Source of the DNA: Asterochloris sp. CNOR1
Lineage: Eukaryota; Chlorophyta; Trebouxiophyceae; Trebouxiales; Trebouxiaceae
Reading direction: 5' to 3'
Length of the DNA: 64,000 bases
Assembly (NCBI GenBank): GCA_963969365.1
Contig: OZ017752.1
Span: 3,224,001 to 3,288,000, forward strand
Positions 28,701 to 39,221 of this stretch are shown here, piece after piece; the first letter of the stretch is position 1; each line of letters starts with the position of its first letter. The notes under the pieces were generated by a model, which had not been told where the DNA came from, ran no database searches, and saw only the letters and a program-made list of their open reading frames with translations. A program made the position numbers and the translations under genes.

Positions 28701-31700
28701 CTTGCCAATGGTACCAGTCTTGTCCTGTACCGCAGCAAGGCAAGTCACTCAGAGTATGTTGAAGCAGGTTCAGCTGCTGCATCCTCCACGACCAGATGAT
28801 GCTCCCATGGCCTGACTGGTGACACGAAGTTGCAGTGCACATGATTGAGAAGCGCTGCTCAGAACAGGCACTCTCAGCCTCCTGACGTGGGCCTTAAATG
28901 TGCACAGAGGGCTCCTTCAAGCCATGGGACACCACACAGCTGCAGTTGGCGCTGCAGGCTACCTGGGCCAACAAGCTGCAGCCTACCCGGGCCAACATGC
29001 TGCAGCCCAGACACAGCTCTGATCCCACCTGGGCCATGGAGTCGGGCAGCCACTCATCCATCGGTTTGGGTTCAGCCATCATGTCGGTGGCCAGATCGGC
29101 CAGCGTGACAGTGCCGCGGATGGAGATGACCACCGACTTTGTGTCCCTATCCAGCGCAATGATGTAGGGCAGGGCACCTGCGGAGCAGGATCGTGCTTGG
29201 CTTGCAACGCTTTTGAGGGACCCTCCCAAGGTTAGCACAGTTCCAGCGGGTCTAGACTCCCTGTGAAGACTGGCTCTTTTAGATCCCAGCCTGTCATGTC
29301 TTCCAAATCGCTGCTCAGGCAATGCTGTATGGCAGGGCACCTGCGGCGGAGCCCTTGTCCAGGACTCAGTTGCTTGCAGACACAGCCACCTCAAAAAAGG
29401 CCTTGGCTAGCATGCAAGCCCGGCTGAGTTACAGCAGCAAGAGTGCCTGGACGATATTGCTGTGCTATGAGAGGCAAGCACATGCAACTCTGCATCAAGG
29501 CCTGTAGGCACGCTCTGCCACGGCTACCCAGGTGCACCTATACCAGAGCTACCTCATGGTGCTAAGAGTCTGCATGCATCTGCCGAAGGAGGAAGATACG
29601 GACCCTTGCATCACCAACTGCTAGCAAACTTTGCAAGATGCTGCCGTAGCCTCATAGCTATAGAGTGATGGCAGCCTTGCTGCTACAGACTGCAAGCCCT
29701 TGAGGGCAACCACTTCCAACAAAGGATGAGTGTGGCACCCACCAAGAGCAACATTGTCAAAGTTCAGGTACAGCACATCCTGGTCGTCAATCTCAGCTAT
29801 CTGGACGATGGCCTCATAGTCCAGCCGCTGATCCACTGTGACCAGCTGATCTGCCAGCAGGTCATTGGCTTTGTAGGCGTCCTTGCCTCGCACAGACTGC
29901 AGCTTGCGGGCGCTGGCCCCCTTGCTGCAGGCACAATTGGGAAATGGCTGGCAATGCAGGCGGGGCTTGGGGCCATGCAGCCAATGCTGCATAACACAAG
30001 TGGCCTCGAGCACTTGGCCCGCCCCTGCGCAACTGCGGTTCTGACAAGGGCTGTCTGGCTCGCACAGTGTTGCAATCTGCTCAGCCCTGACTGACAGCAA
30101 TGAAGAGCTTGAAATAGCCAAGGGGCAGGATGCAAAGGACGCCTCACCTGTGGCCGTGCAGGAACTGGTAGCCATTGGCGCCATAAGAGGCGATGGCATA
30201 CTTGGCAAACTTTGCACAGTCCACCAGAGTATCGCGGTCCACCTTTTTGTGGGGCCCTGCAGGGCACATGTTCCAGGTTCTGTGGTGCAAGAAGGCCCCT
30301 GGCATGGGCAGAAAGACAGGGCATTATGAGGCCAAGAGATCAAAATACTGGCACTGAACAACTAGAGCTGAGTAGTAAATTTGTGCAACCTTCGGCTGTC
30401 CCTGCCCTGCTGCACCTTTCCAAGCTGAGCTGCCTGTTGTCTCAACCAGGAGGGGCCGGCGCTCGTGCCAGTGTCACTGCTGTCTATGGCTGCCTCGCTG
30501 CACCTACCCATCCGCAGCTACCTGTCGAAGTGACCAGGGCGCAGCCCTGCTCTTGTGCACCCCCCTCGGTGCATGCCAGCAAAGGGAAAGGCGTGACAAC
30601 ACAGATCAAGATCCTACTTTGACTGCCAGCACACGCTACTGGGAGAGACCTCTGATCTGAAGCACTCACCTGACCAGCTCCAGCCAGCTGATCAGGCCGA
30701 ACAATACAAAGCACGGGTCAACTTCGACTGCCAGCAGCCTCTGGCCAGGGTACAGCCTGCTCTACTGCACCCACCTGAGTATATGTCAGCCAGCACGTCA
30801 GGCGGGACATCAGGCAGCAGCTCCAAAGCGCGGGTGACCGGTGCCAGAATGGTCGTGCTGAGCAGCTCCCGCGTCCCAGGGCGGGGGCTGAGGGTTTCTG
30901 CTGCATTGCGGGCCTTGCCAGGCCCACGACTGCGTCTGCGGCGCCTGCGGCGCCGCCGCCTGCCTGCCTGCTGGGTGTTGCCTGCCTGCTGGGTGTTGTT
31001 GTCTGCACCCTGCAGAACCCTAAAGGGGTTAGCCCTCGAGGGAGGCAACCTGATCCTGTGGCAGCCCCGAGACCAGTGGCGGCCGCTGCATTCTGCAGGG
31101 AAGGCTGACTGTTCTTGGAGAGATTGTACATCAAATTTCAGGGCCAGAGGGAGAGCGTGAAGCCGGATGCTGCTCACGAGGCACCCGGGGCGCGCCTGCC
31201 TGCGGAGTGCCAATCTCTGCATACTGGAGCCTGGTCAGCACTGTGCTCATCACAGTGCATCACAAGACACTGGGGGATAGACACTGAGAGGTACAGTGCC
31301 AACACCAGCATCAAAGCAGTGTAAACTGCCACCGTGCAAAGGGAATGAGAGGCAAGGTCAGCAGAGCACTCACAGCGCAGCATATCCTTGGCCTTGGCAA
31401 GAGACCACACATCACAGGCTGAGCTTCTGCTCTCGCCAGCAGTCAAAGCCTGCCTGGCACCTGGTTATTGCACCCCCAAGGCAGACAAACAAAATCACCA
31501 CACCTGGACGGCAGTCAGGGAGAAGAAGCTGCTGCCCCTGGACTGCAGTTGATTGCTGTTGCCGTCACTGTAAGCAATGTCAGGGCCTGAAGGCTGAGGA
31601 TTGGGGTCTGAAGGAGTGGGGGGGTGGGCTGCACGCTGCGGGTGGGCCGATGGCTGCTCTGTCGTGCCAGCATCCTGCAGACAAAAGGCAGGCACATTGT

Positions 31701-34700
31701 CAGCAGGGCTGTTTGTGATGGCAGAGCAGTGGGGACATACTACCTTTGCTTGAGTGTCCTGCAGGCAAAGGCGCAACTGGCAGGTGGGGTGCATGGCGCC
31801 TGGCTGGGAACTCTAGTGCCTGCCTTCTGTGCCTGCATGACACAGCTTGGCCAGGCTTCCTGCCCTCTCACCAGCTGTGATTCTATATCAGCACAATGAC
31901 ATGCACCTCAGGCTGCCCGCCATAAGTTCATGCTGAGGCTGCCGCGTCTGCGTGTCAAGGGCTGAGCAGCACGCCACTTCTCTACAGCACAGCACTTCTG
32001 GCAGTACTGCACCTGCCGTTCCAAGTCCGAGCAGGGCGCTAAGTCTTTGATGCACATCAATGTGGGCAGCGCAGCACCCGCTTGCCTGGTTCTGAGGGGT
32101 GGCTCGCCTGCTTCAAAGCACACCAAAGATGGCAGAACTGCACCTGCTTGTCTGCGTCTGAGCAGCGGGCAAGGTATTCACTCTGCCGAGGAGGGCTGCG
32201 GCTGCGCTGGGGTTCAGGCACACACGTGCCCCCATCAGCCTGCGCTGGTGTTGGGCGCTGGTGTGGGCTCCTGCCACCGCCACGCTGCTGGTCAGCATGA
32301 GCAAAGGGGGAAGGGGCCGCTTCTGCTGCTGCGCCTGTGCTACTCTGGTCCTGCAAATATAAGTAGAGAGGCTGAGCTTCACAAACGCCTTTCCATTGGC
32401 AGGACAGGTAGGATACTGTAAAGCTCATACAGGCAGTCTGTCAGCGGCTGAAGCCTGCATGGTGACACTGCCACATTAGCATGCAGCACAGGAATGTCCA
32501 GACGGCGCCACACCAGCAAAGACAGCGCCTCAATCAGTTCTGAATGTCCTGCGGCAAGACATATTGTTCAGGCCTGACCTGGGACTTCTGGCGGCCAGGC
32601 ATGTCAATCACATGGTGCTGGCTGCCCGCCCGCAGCGATTTGCTACTTCCCTTCTGGGATTCCTCACTACTCTCATCCTGCGACACCTCGCTGCCCTCTG
32701 GCTCAATGCTGCCACTGTCCACATTGCTGAATGCAGCCACCTGCAGCGCACAGGAGGCAGCGGCTTGGTCACTGCTGGGCCGCTGAGCATGCTGCGCTGA
32801 CAGCCGCCCTGCATCCCTCAGGTGACAGGTGCGCCCTGAGGGAGGCACCTCAGGAAGGTGCAACATGTTTGTCCCAAGGGGGTTTTACAAACATGTTTCT
32901 TGGGTAGTGGTCCAAAGAGCTGCCTGGCAAAGGTTACTTGACCAACCTGACAGCTCCAGGCTTTAGGGTATAGCCATCTGCTTTCAGAGCTTCGGGGTGT
33001 AACTGCTGTGGACTGCTGCACTTGCAGTGTCAGACAACAAACACACAGCAAGCCTGAACCCCTGGACTCCAGCCCAGATAGCATGAACACAGCCAAGGTG
33101 ATGGGCGCCAGGCAGCAGCAACTCTTGGCCTGCCTGCACCAATGAGCGGGAGGGAGCATGACAGCCACTGAGGTGGGTGGTAACCATTCCTTTGCTGTGC
33201 CACCCAGCTGCACTGCAGCTATCAAGCTGGCATGGATGAGCACGGCACCCAGACAATTGCAGCAAGGAGGAGCGACCTTGCTGGCTCTGTGTGTGAACAC
33301 GCAACAGCAGGGCAGCTGACCTGGCGGCCCTGTTGCTCCGCAAGGAGCGTGTAGTCTCGCCGTGTCTCCTCAGAGGTGCGGTGGGGAGTTGGGCGTGACA
33401 GCTGCTCAGGGTCCTCGGTGCCATTGGACCACTGCAGAGCCTGCACAGCACAAAGGACGTGCTACTGTGGCAAGCGTCAACTATGGGACAGCTGCTTGGG
33501 GTGCGTACTGTCATCAGGCCACTGCAGAGCCTGCAGGCAAAGCATGACACATGCAGGATCAGGAATTTTGAGTTTGCGCTTGTTCAGGCTACTTAGTGCA
33601 TGTGAACAACTGCAGACTTGCACGCAGCAGTAGAAATGGCATCATGGACTTGCACTGAGGACTGCATCTCCAGCTGTGCAGATCAGCTGGTCAGCACCTG
33701 AAGCCATGCATGAATCATATGATGGACATCAAGGCCGTGGCAAGGCACAAGTGCTTAACTTGGGATTGCCAGCCTCGACACAGGGCAGGCCTGCAGACCC
33801 GCCTGAAGATAGACAAGATGTAGGCATTGCCTGGGATAGGGCCCCAGAGGTTGGTATCTGCCCTGTGTGAGCCTGCCAGGGGCACAAAGGTGATGACTCA
33901 GTGCGCCGCAGACCTGTTTGTGCACTGCTGGGTGCAGCAGCGCGTGGAAGCCTCTAGTGCACAGTGAGCAGCCATCACAGCCCCAAGTAAGCCTGATGCA
34001 GGTCCTCAGAGAAGCCAAAGGTTTTGGGGAACAGTGTTCAGGAACCAGCAGCCGCAGGCTTGTCTGCATGCACGACCACAAAGAGACCTCTCCTGCGTCT
34101 GCAAAAGCCAATGGAACAAGCAGCCGCAGGCTTGCCTCGTGCCAGGCAACAGACACGCCTCATCTGCCTTGCACAGGCATGCCACAGGACCACACTCATT
34201 TCCCTTATGGTTCTGTAGATGTCTCCAATATTTATCTGTTGGCTGCAGCAGCCTTTGCTGTCCGTTCCGTCCACTGACCACTGCTTGATGCACAGCAGTT
34301 CCTTTGTGACTGAGCACTGTGCAGCAATTGATCAACCTCCACTGCACAACAACCAGCAAATCGTCTCATGGACTTGCCTGCAGATCCGCAGAGCGGTGCT
34401 CGTGCACAGCATTGACATTCAGCTGCAGCCCAGCCTGCAAGGCTTCTGTGGTTTCAGACTCCTGTGACGCAGTGCTGCCAGCCCCGTCATCATCAGCAGC
34501 CATCACGTCATCGGCAATCTTGGCTGACTCCTGCCGCTGCCCGGTACCGGCGTCCACACCTTGCCGGGCTGCTTCGAGGCTGCGGCTGTCAATTCCACCA
34601 GACTGGCTGGGACTCTCAGGCTTGTTGCTGTGAGCGTGCTGTGCACCAGCGTGAGCTGTCCCATTGGGCACGATTGAGCTGAAGCGGCCCCTGTCTCGCA

Positions 34701-37700
34701 GAGCCTGCAGGCACAAAAATGAAGGGCAGCGCCTCAGGCTGGAGAACCACCTTGCTCGCAACCATAAAACGCTTAAGGGCATGCAGCTTGTTGGCCACCA
34801 CTCATTCAGGCCTGTCTTGACAATGGCAGCCCCTAACAAAGCTTGCAAAAGAATCAAAAGTGAGATGACTTGAGTGGGTTCCCTAGCTGCTCCATCTGAG
34901 ACATCAAGGCATGTTTGACAAACTAGACGCAAGCAGCAACATTACAGCCAGCACCCACAGCCTCTCTGGAGCTGGCTGCATGGCGGTGATCACGATCCAG
35001 GCATGTTGGTGGGGCTACTTTGCACAGTATTGGATGCTGTGACCTGGCTACAACTGGCCAAGCCGCCCTTCACCAGGCATTCCTCCCTCACCAAGCCCAA
35101 GACAAAGATCTCCACCAAAAGGATGACACATGCAGGAACCTAGGCCCCCTTGCGTTGCGCTGCATGTTGCCACCACTGTTTCTGGCATACCCGAGGGGGC
35201 AACTTCTTTGCGGTCTCCAGCACAGACGAGCAGTCTAAGCGTACCTTGCGGTCTCCAGCATGGACAAGGCAGATTAAGCGTACCTTGCTGCGCCGCCACT
35301 CCTCCAGGCGTTTTTTCACAAGGGCATTCCGCCATTTGCGCTGCAATGCGGACAGGAGGATGACTGAGACTGCCTCGTCTGAGGGGGACAGGTCCGCGCC
35401 ATGCAGCAGTCCCGTGTACAGGTCTGCCAGGCGCTCCAAAGGGCGCTCCCTGCACGCAGGCAGAGTCAAAAGTTATAGAGGTTTGTCCTGGCCACCTTAT
35501 GATGCAACAGCTCATCATCCCTTTCCAGGGTTTGTATCAATGCATGGCCACAGTTGGCCGCAAAGCCCCTGATCTGCAAGAGAGCAAGTCCATCTAAGGC
35601 AGCTGTGGCAACTTGCATTGAAAGCAGGCGCTCTAGTGCAGATGGCCAGAGGGTGCAGGCAGATACTCCTTCTGTAGAGGCGATCATGCAGCGTTGACGC
35701 AGTCTCTGTCAGAGCACTGTGCTGGACAATCTCATATGAGATTGTGACTTTACCTCGCTTGTCAGCATCAGTGCACTGGAGCTGTGCAAGACATCATGCT
35801 GGCAAGAGGTCAGCCCCTCTGTCAAGGTTCTCACAGCATGCTCAGAATCAGGGGCTGCCAATGCTGGCAGCAGCAGTCTGCCGCAGATACCTCTCACGCT
35901 GTACCCTTGCTTGCAGCAGCACCAGGATGCATCAATTTCTGCGCAGTCCCTAGGCCACACCTGTGGGTTTTGAGGGTGCTGACCACATCTGTCGTCCTCA
36001 TCCACCAGGCGTACCACTTCACGCGCTTGGCCCAGCTGCGCACGTCCTGCAGGGTAAAGGCAGGAGCTGCATTGTCTTCATGGGGGTGGCAACAGCAGTG
36101 CCGACAGTGGCGGTGCAGGCTTGCGACAGGCCATACACATGATGCGGGCTGCCCCATTGCTGCCGCAATATGAGGAGCAGCACATGCTAGTCTGCCTCAT
36201 CTCTTTTGGCGCAGGCAGCATCTAGGAGCAGGCCTTTAGTATAGTTGCAGCAAGATGATGGTGCCTACAGGATGTGTTTCTATTCGCAAGCCCTACCAGA
36301 TCAGTTTGTATATGCCATCAGCCGGATTGCGTACAGCGGGCTCACCTCATATCTGGGAAACAAAAAGATCAGAAGGCCCACACGCAACCTGCACATCAGA
36401 GGAGGTGCTGATTTCCAGCAGGCATGCTTGCTTTGGGACCAGTGTCAACTGGTCTCACACTGGACTGATGCCACACCACCTTCACACTTCCAGCACACCA
36501 CATGTGGCACTGGTCATGCAGCCTACAGGTCATAGGCGCTGCTGGTCTGAGCAGACACCCTTATTCTGTGAAGAATGAGACTCAGTCCCAGCTGATGGCG
36601 CACACCGCCATCACGTGTTCAGTGCACTTCAAACGGCAAAAGTGGTGTACAGCAGGCACGTCTGTGAGAGTATCTCATTGGTGCTCACATATGGTCCTGC
36701 TTGTGCATAGCAGCAGACAGACCTGCAGGGACCACAAGCAGGGCAGGCAAGCCCTCTTCACGAGTGAGGGCAGCTCACCAGTTGAGCAGCACAATGGCCC
36801 AGCTGCAGCCTACCACAATCTTGATGGCGGTGACGCTGTGTTTGCTTTCGAAGCAGACTCTGGGAGTGAAACTGGCCACCACATACGTCCCATACACTGC
36901 AGCAGCAGGACAAAGCTGGCAAATGCGCGAGTTTCAAGAATTGCAACAGCGAAGCTTGCCACCACTCGTGTCCCACACAATGCAGCCCACACACGCCCCA
37001 TACACTGCAGCAGCAGGGCATGAAGCCTTTTGAACCACCGGTCAATGCATAGACCAAGGGTGCCAGGTGCTGAATAAACCCTCATGGCAGCCTGCCTCAA
37101 CAGGCTGGGGGCATGAGGGGGCCTGGCTTACCACCACAGCTTTGGCGCCAGGCAGAGCGACCTGTGCTCAGAGCACCAGGTGCCACCGCAGCTTGGCACG
37201 CCTGATTCTGGCAGATGGCAGTGGGTCAGATCTGTATCAAACCAGCACCTGATGCCAACATGACATTGTTCAACCAGGTCGTCCAGCGGAAGTTTAGCTT
37301 GCAGTCCCTCACCTGAGGCAGCCAGCTGGACCATCCAGTTGATCCACAGCGTGTAGATGATGGGCGCCATCCAGCGTCTCTTGGAGGGCTCCAGAGGGGT
37401 GCCTGCAGCGTCCAGCCAGAACACTGATGCACATCAATGTTGTCATAGGCGTCCATGGCTGCATCGCTTCCGCAGCCCATGCATTTTGAGTTGTCATCAC
37501 AGGCGTCAGATGGCTGCATGGAGCCCAGATGGGGACCAAGCCGCCCACAACAGTGTCATACAAAACTTCTAGCGCTCCTGCAGAAGGCTGTCCATGTGTG
37601 CAGAGAGAGCTGCACACCCACCACACTCGGGACGTATGTCCCTGCACACAGGCAGCAGATCAGAAGGTCCCAGCAAGGCACTGCCATGCTGCTGCATTCA

Positions 37701-38875
37701 TGCAGAGGTGCTCCACCTGCCTGCAGCGGTTAGCGAGCCCACCATAAGACAGTGGTTGCCATGCAGATGGGCCCCACCTGCCTGCAGCAGTAAGCGAGCC
37801 CACCATAAGACAGTGGTTGCCATGCAGAGGGGCCCCACCTGCCTGCAGCAGTGAGCGAGCCCAGCATAAGACAGTGGTTGCCATGCAGAGGGGCCCCACC
37901 TGCCTGCAGCAGTAAGCGAGCCCACCATGAGATAGTGGTTGCCATGCAGAGGCCACCTGCCTGCAGCAGCAAGCGAGCCCACCATAAGACAGTGGTTGCA
38001 TGTCGCTGCCCAGCCGGCAGGCAGAGCCAGCAACACCTTGCTTGCAGTCACTCCGTCTCCAGTCAGGTGGCCTGTCTGGACAGGAGGCCCCGCACGGCCA
38101 TAGGCGGGGCCCAGCCACTGCCCATCTGCCCTGCCACTGCAAGTCATGCATGTGCAGCAGGCTCTGACCGTCTTATGGTCATAAGTAATACTCAGACAGT
38201 GGATTGGCTGCTGCCCACACAGCAGTTTGTTTGCTGGCTGTGGCCTCACCCTGCACTCCGGTGACAATGATGGCAACCTCCTGAAGGAGGGCCAGTCCAT
38301 AGAGACTGAGGAACAGGCAAGCCACCGCGAGGTACTCCCTCCCATGCGTTGTGTGCTCACATTGCTGCTCGTTGCCTGCACATGTCCGGTCAGAATATTC
38401 AACAGGCTTTAAAGCGGTGCCAGTTGTGCAACTGTACTGTCAGGGCGGTGCAAGCCACTGCTTGTCCAGAGCAGGCTCACCAATGATGATGGGCCATATG
38501 AGGATGAGGAGGAAAAATGGCAAGCTGCAGGGCAGCACAACGCGGTTTTGTGAGGGGTGAGAGGTTTCTAGAATTGGGCCACTCCCCCAGATTGCACCAT
38601 TGCACTGTGAAGGAGGGTGTTCTGGTCACAGTTAGTCCTGTCCTAGCATCATGAGCAACTTACAAGGGTGATGATAGCATGTCCAAGAATTCAACCACAT
38701 GAGGTACCCCCCGGCCCCAGAGAGTCATCGAAACCACAGCAGGTCGTGGACAGAGCCAGGCAAGAGGCTTTCGTAAAACATAGACTTACTTGCAGGCGAT
38801 CCCGATGAGACCAAAGAGAGGCAAGAAGTCTGACGACACCCTCCAGTTGCGTCCAAACAGGCGCAAGGCCGGCAT
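22769..38875 (-). CDS. DAGL: sn-1-specific diacylglycerol lipase (DAGL-type), long and intron-rich
   Basis: A membrane lipase that hydrolyses diacylglycerol at sn-1 (in animals it makes 2-arachidonoylglycerol). It starts at ATG 38875 with MPALRLFGRNWRVSSDFLPL, closely resembling animal DAGL N-termini. Membrane segments follow: LPFFLLILIWPIIIG (38481-38524), YLAVACLFLSLYGLALLQEV (about 38250-38328), MAPIIYTLWINWMVQLAA (37313-37402) and a weaker one near 36780-36850. Exons resembling the DAGL linker are at about 35982-36048, 35284-35449 and 30148-30256 (AKFAKYAIASYGANGYQFLH). The catalytic domain includes 29743-29924, 29029-29177 (SVVISIRGTVTLADL), about 26348-26440 joined to 25801-25894 (VITGHSLGAG, nucleophile Ser), 25227-25343 (GKDCIPR, probable Asp), 24920-25058, 24544-24600, 23918-24053, 23160-23385 (ILISPHMTEDHYT, probable His) and 22769-22941. 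Long low-complexity exons interrupt the protein. Some borders, and the exon with RVLHTCI near 24400, are unresolved. Confidence 0.9.
25324..25449 (-). repeat. 42-base triple tandem repeat containing the DAGL acceptor
   Basis: Three copies of a 42-base unit (on the minus strand: tgctgcag, gtggactcgtgacagccaac, then intron-like sequence) start at + positions 25324, 25366 and 25408. The copy nearest the exon supplies the acceptor at 25344-25345 and the first residues GLVTANLAHAMEPF. The other two carry the same acceptor and the same codons. Because 42 is a multiple of three and no stop interrupts, each upstream acceptor would add 14 residues per repeat. Confidence 0.9.
27024..27168 (-). repeat. 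72-base tandem duplication carrying a DAGL donor
   Basis: Two copies with 72-base spacing share catcagagcactcaccg and gtgccaatgcc on the plus strand. On the minus strand each contains a coding-like stretch ending in a GTGAGTGC donor. One of the two is probably a real exon end of the DAGL insert region and the other a decayed copy; I cannot tell which is used. Confidence 0.7.
32001..32174 (-). repeat. Donor-edge duplication in the DAGL linker
   Basis: On the minus strand the exon end ARCSDADKQ followed by donor GTGCAG (about 32132-32174) is copied downstream at 32001-32042, reading APCSDLERQ with the same donor. The copy lies in the following intron. Confidence 0.7.
35208..35290 (-). repeat. 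Duplicated donor 3' of the DAGL exon at 35284-35449
   Basis: The motif aagcgtaccttgcggtctcc (plus strand) occurs twice and a third, partial, aagcgtaccttgctg overlaps the real exon end. On the minus strand each carries a GGTACGCTT donor. The duplicated unit is about 37-39 bases. Confidence 0.75.
37714..38008 (-). repeat. Minisatellite in a DAGL intron, five units of 57-61 bases
   Basis: Units begin (plus strand) near 37714, 37775, 37836, 37897 and 37954 with cacctgcctgcagcagtaag and continue gcgagcccaccataagacag, tggttgccatgcagaggggc. Copies differ at only a few positions; the fourth lacks four bases. On the minus strand, the gene's sense, each unit carries an acceptor-like tactgctgcag and a donor-like cag/GTGGGG. 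The long minus ORFs here are products of the repeat. Confidence 0.95.
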
Positions 38876-39221
38876 GTCTGGTGAAAATTGACACACACCC
38901 TAAACCTTGCAAGAAGCGAAAGTAACCCATATTCAAGAGGGAGTCTGATCTGGGGCAGGCTCCTTGATGGGCAAAAGCACGATGGCAATAGGGTATCGCA
39001 GCCCCTCAGCTGCTGGGCCTTGTCACCCAAGCACATTTACCCAAGCACATCTAGCATATAGAGGCCTTCAAATCAGGTCAGCTGGTCCTTGAGCCTGAGA
39101 AGTCATGCCTGCAGATGTAGCATGCATGTGTCATAGATAGGTCAGGCATGCGCACAGGCACATCCGCAAGGCGCTGCCTGAGCCACTCATCTGTGTCCCC
39201 TGCAGACACCGCCGCGCTGTG
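38876..39221. promoter_or_regulatory. Divergent intergenic region, DAGL / SMP-30
   Basis: These 346 bases lie between two divergent start codons and should contain both promoters and 5' leaders. No TATA element or repeated operator-like motif is evident. Inferred from gene geometry. Confidence 0.4.

Noticed and set aside
30930-30990. Arg-rich run as a possible nucleic-acid-binding protein
   Set aside because: It is a (gcc/gcg)-type repeat read as ten Arg inside a DAGL linker exon, not a separate domain.
34384-34390. Claim of an unusual abundance of GC-AG introns
   Set aside because: A few exon ends (DAGL near 34384, SMP-30 near 39397, the small gene near 58500) would need GC donors, but each also has an unresolved phase or alternative GT donor, so the number is not trustworthy.
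37698-38402. A 234-codon minus ORF over the DAGL 5' introns
   Set aside because: It runs through the 61-base minisatellite, so its length comes from the repeat; the true DAGL exon at about 38250-38328 uses another frame.
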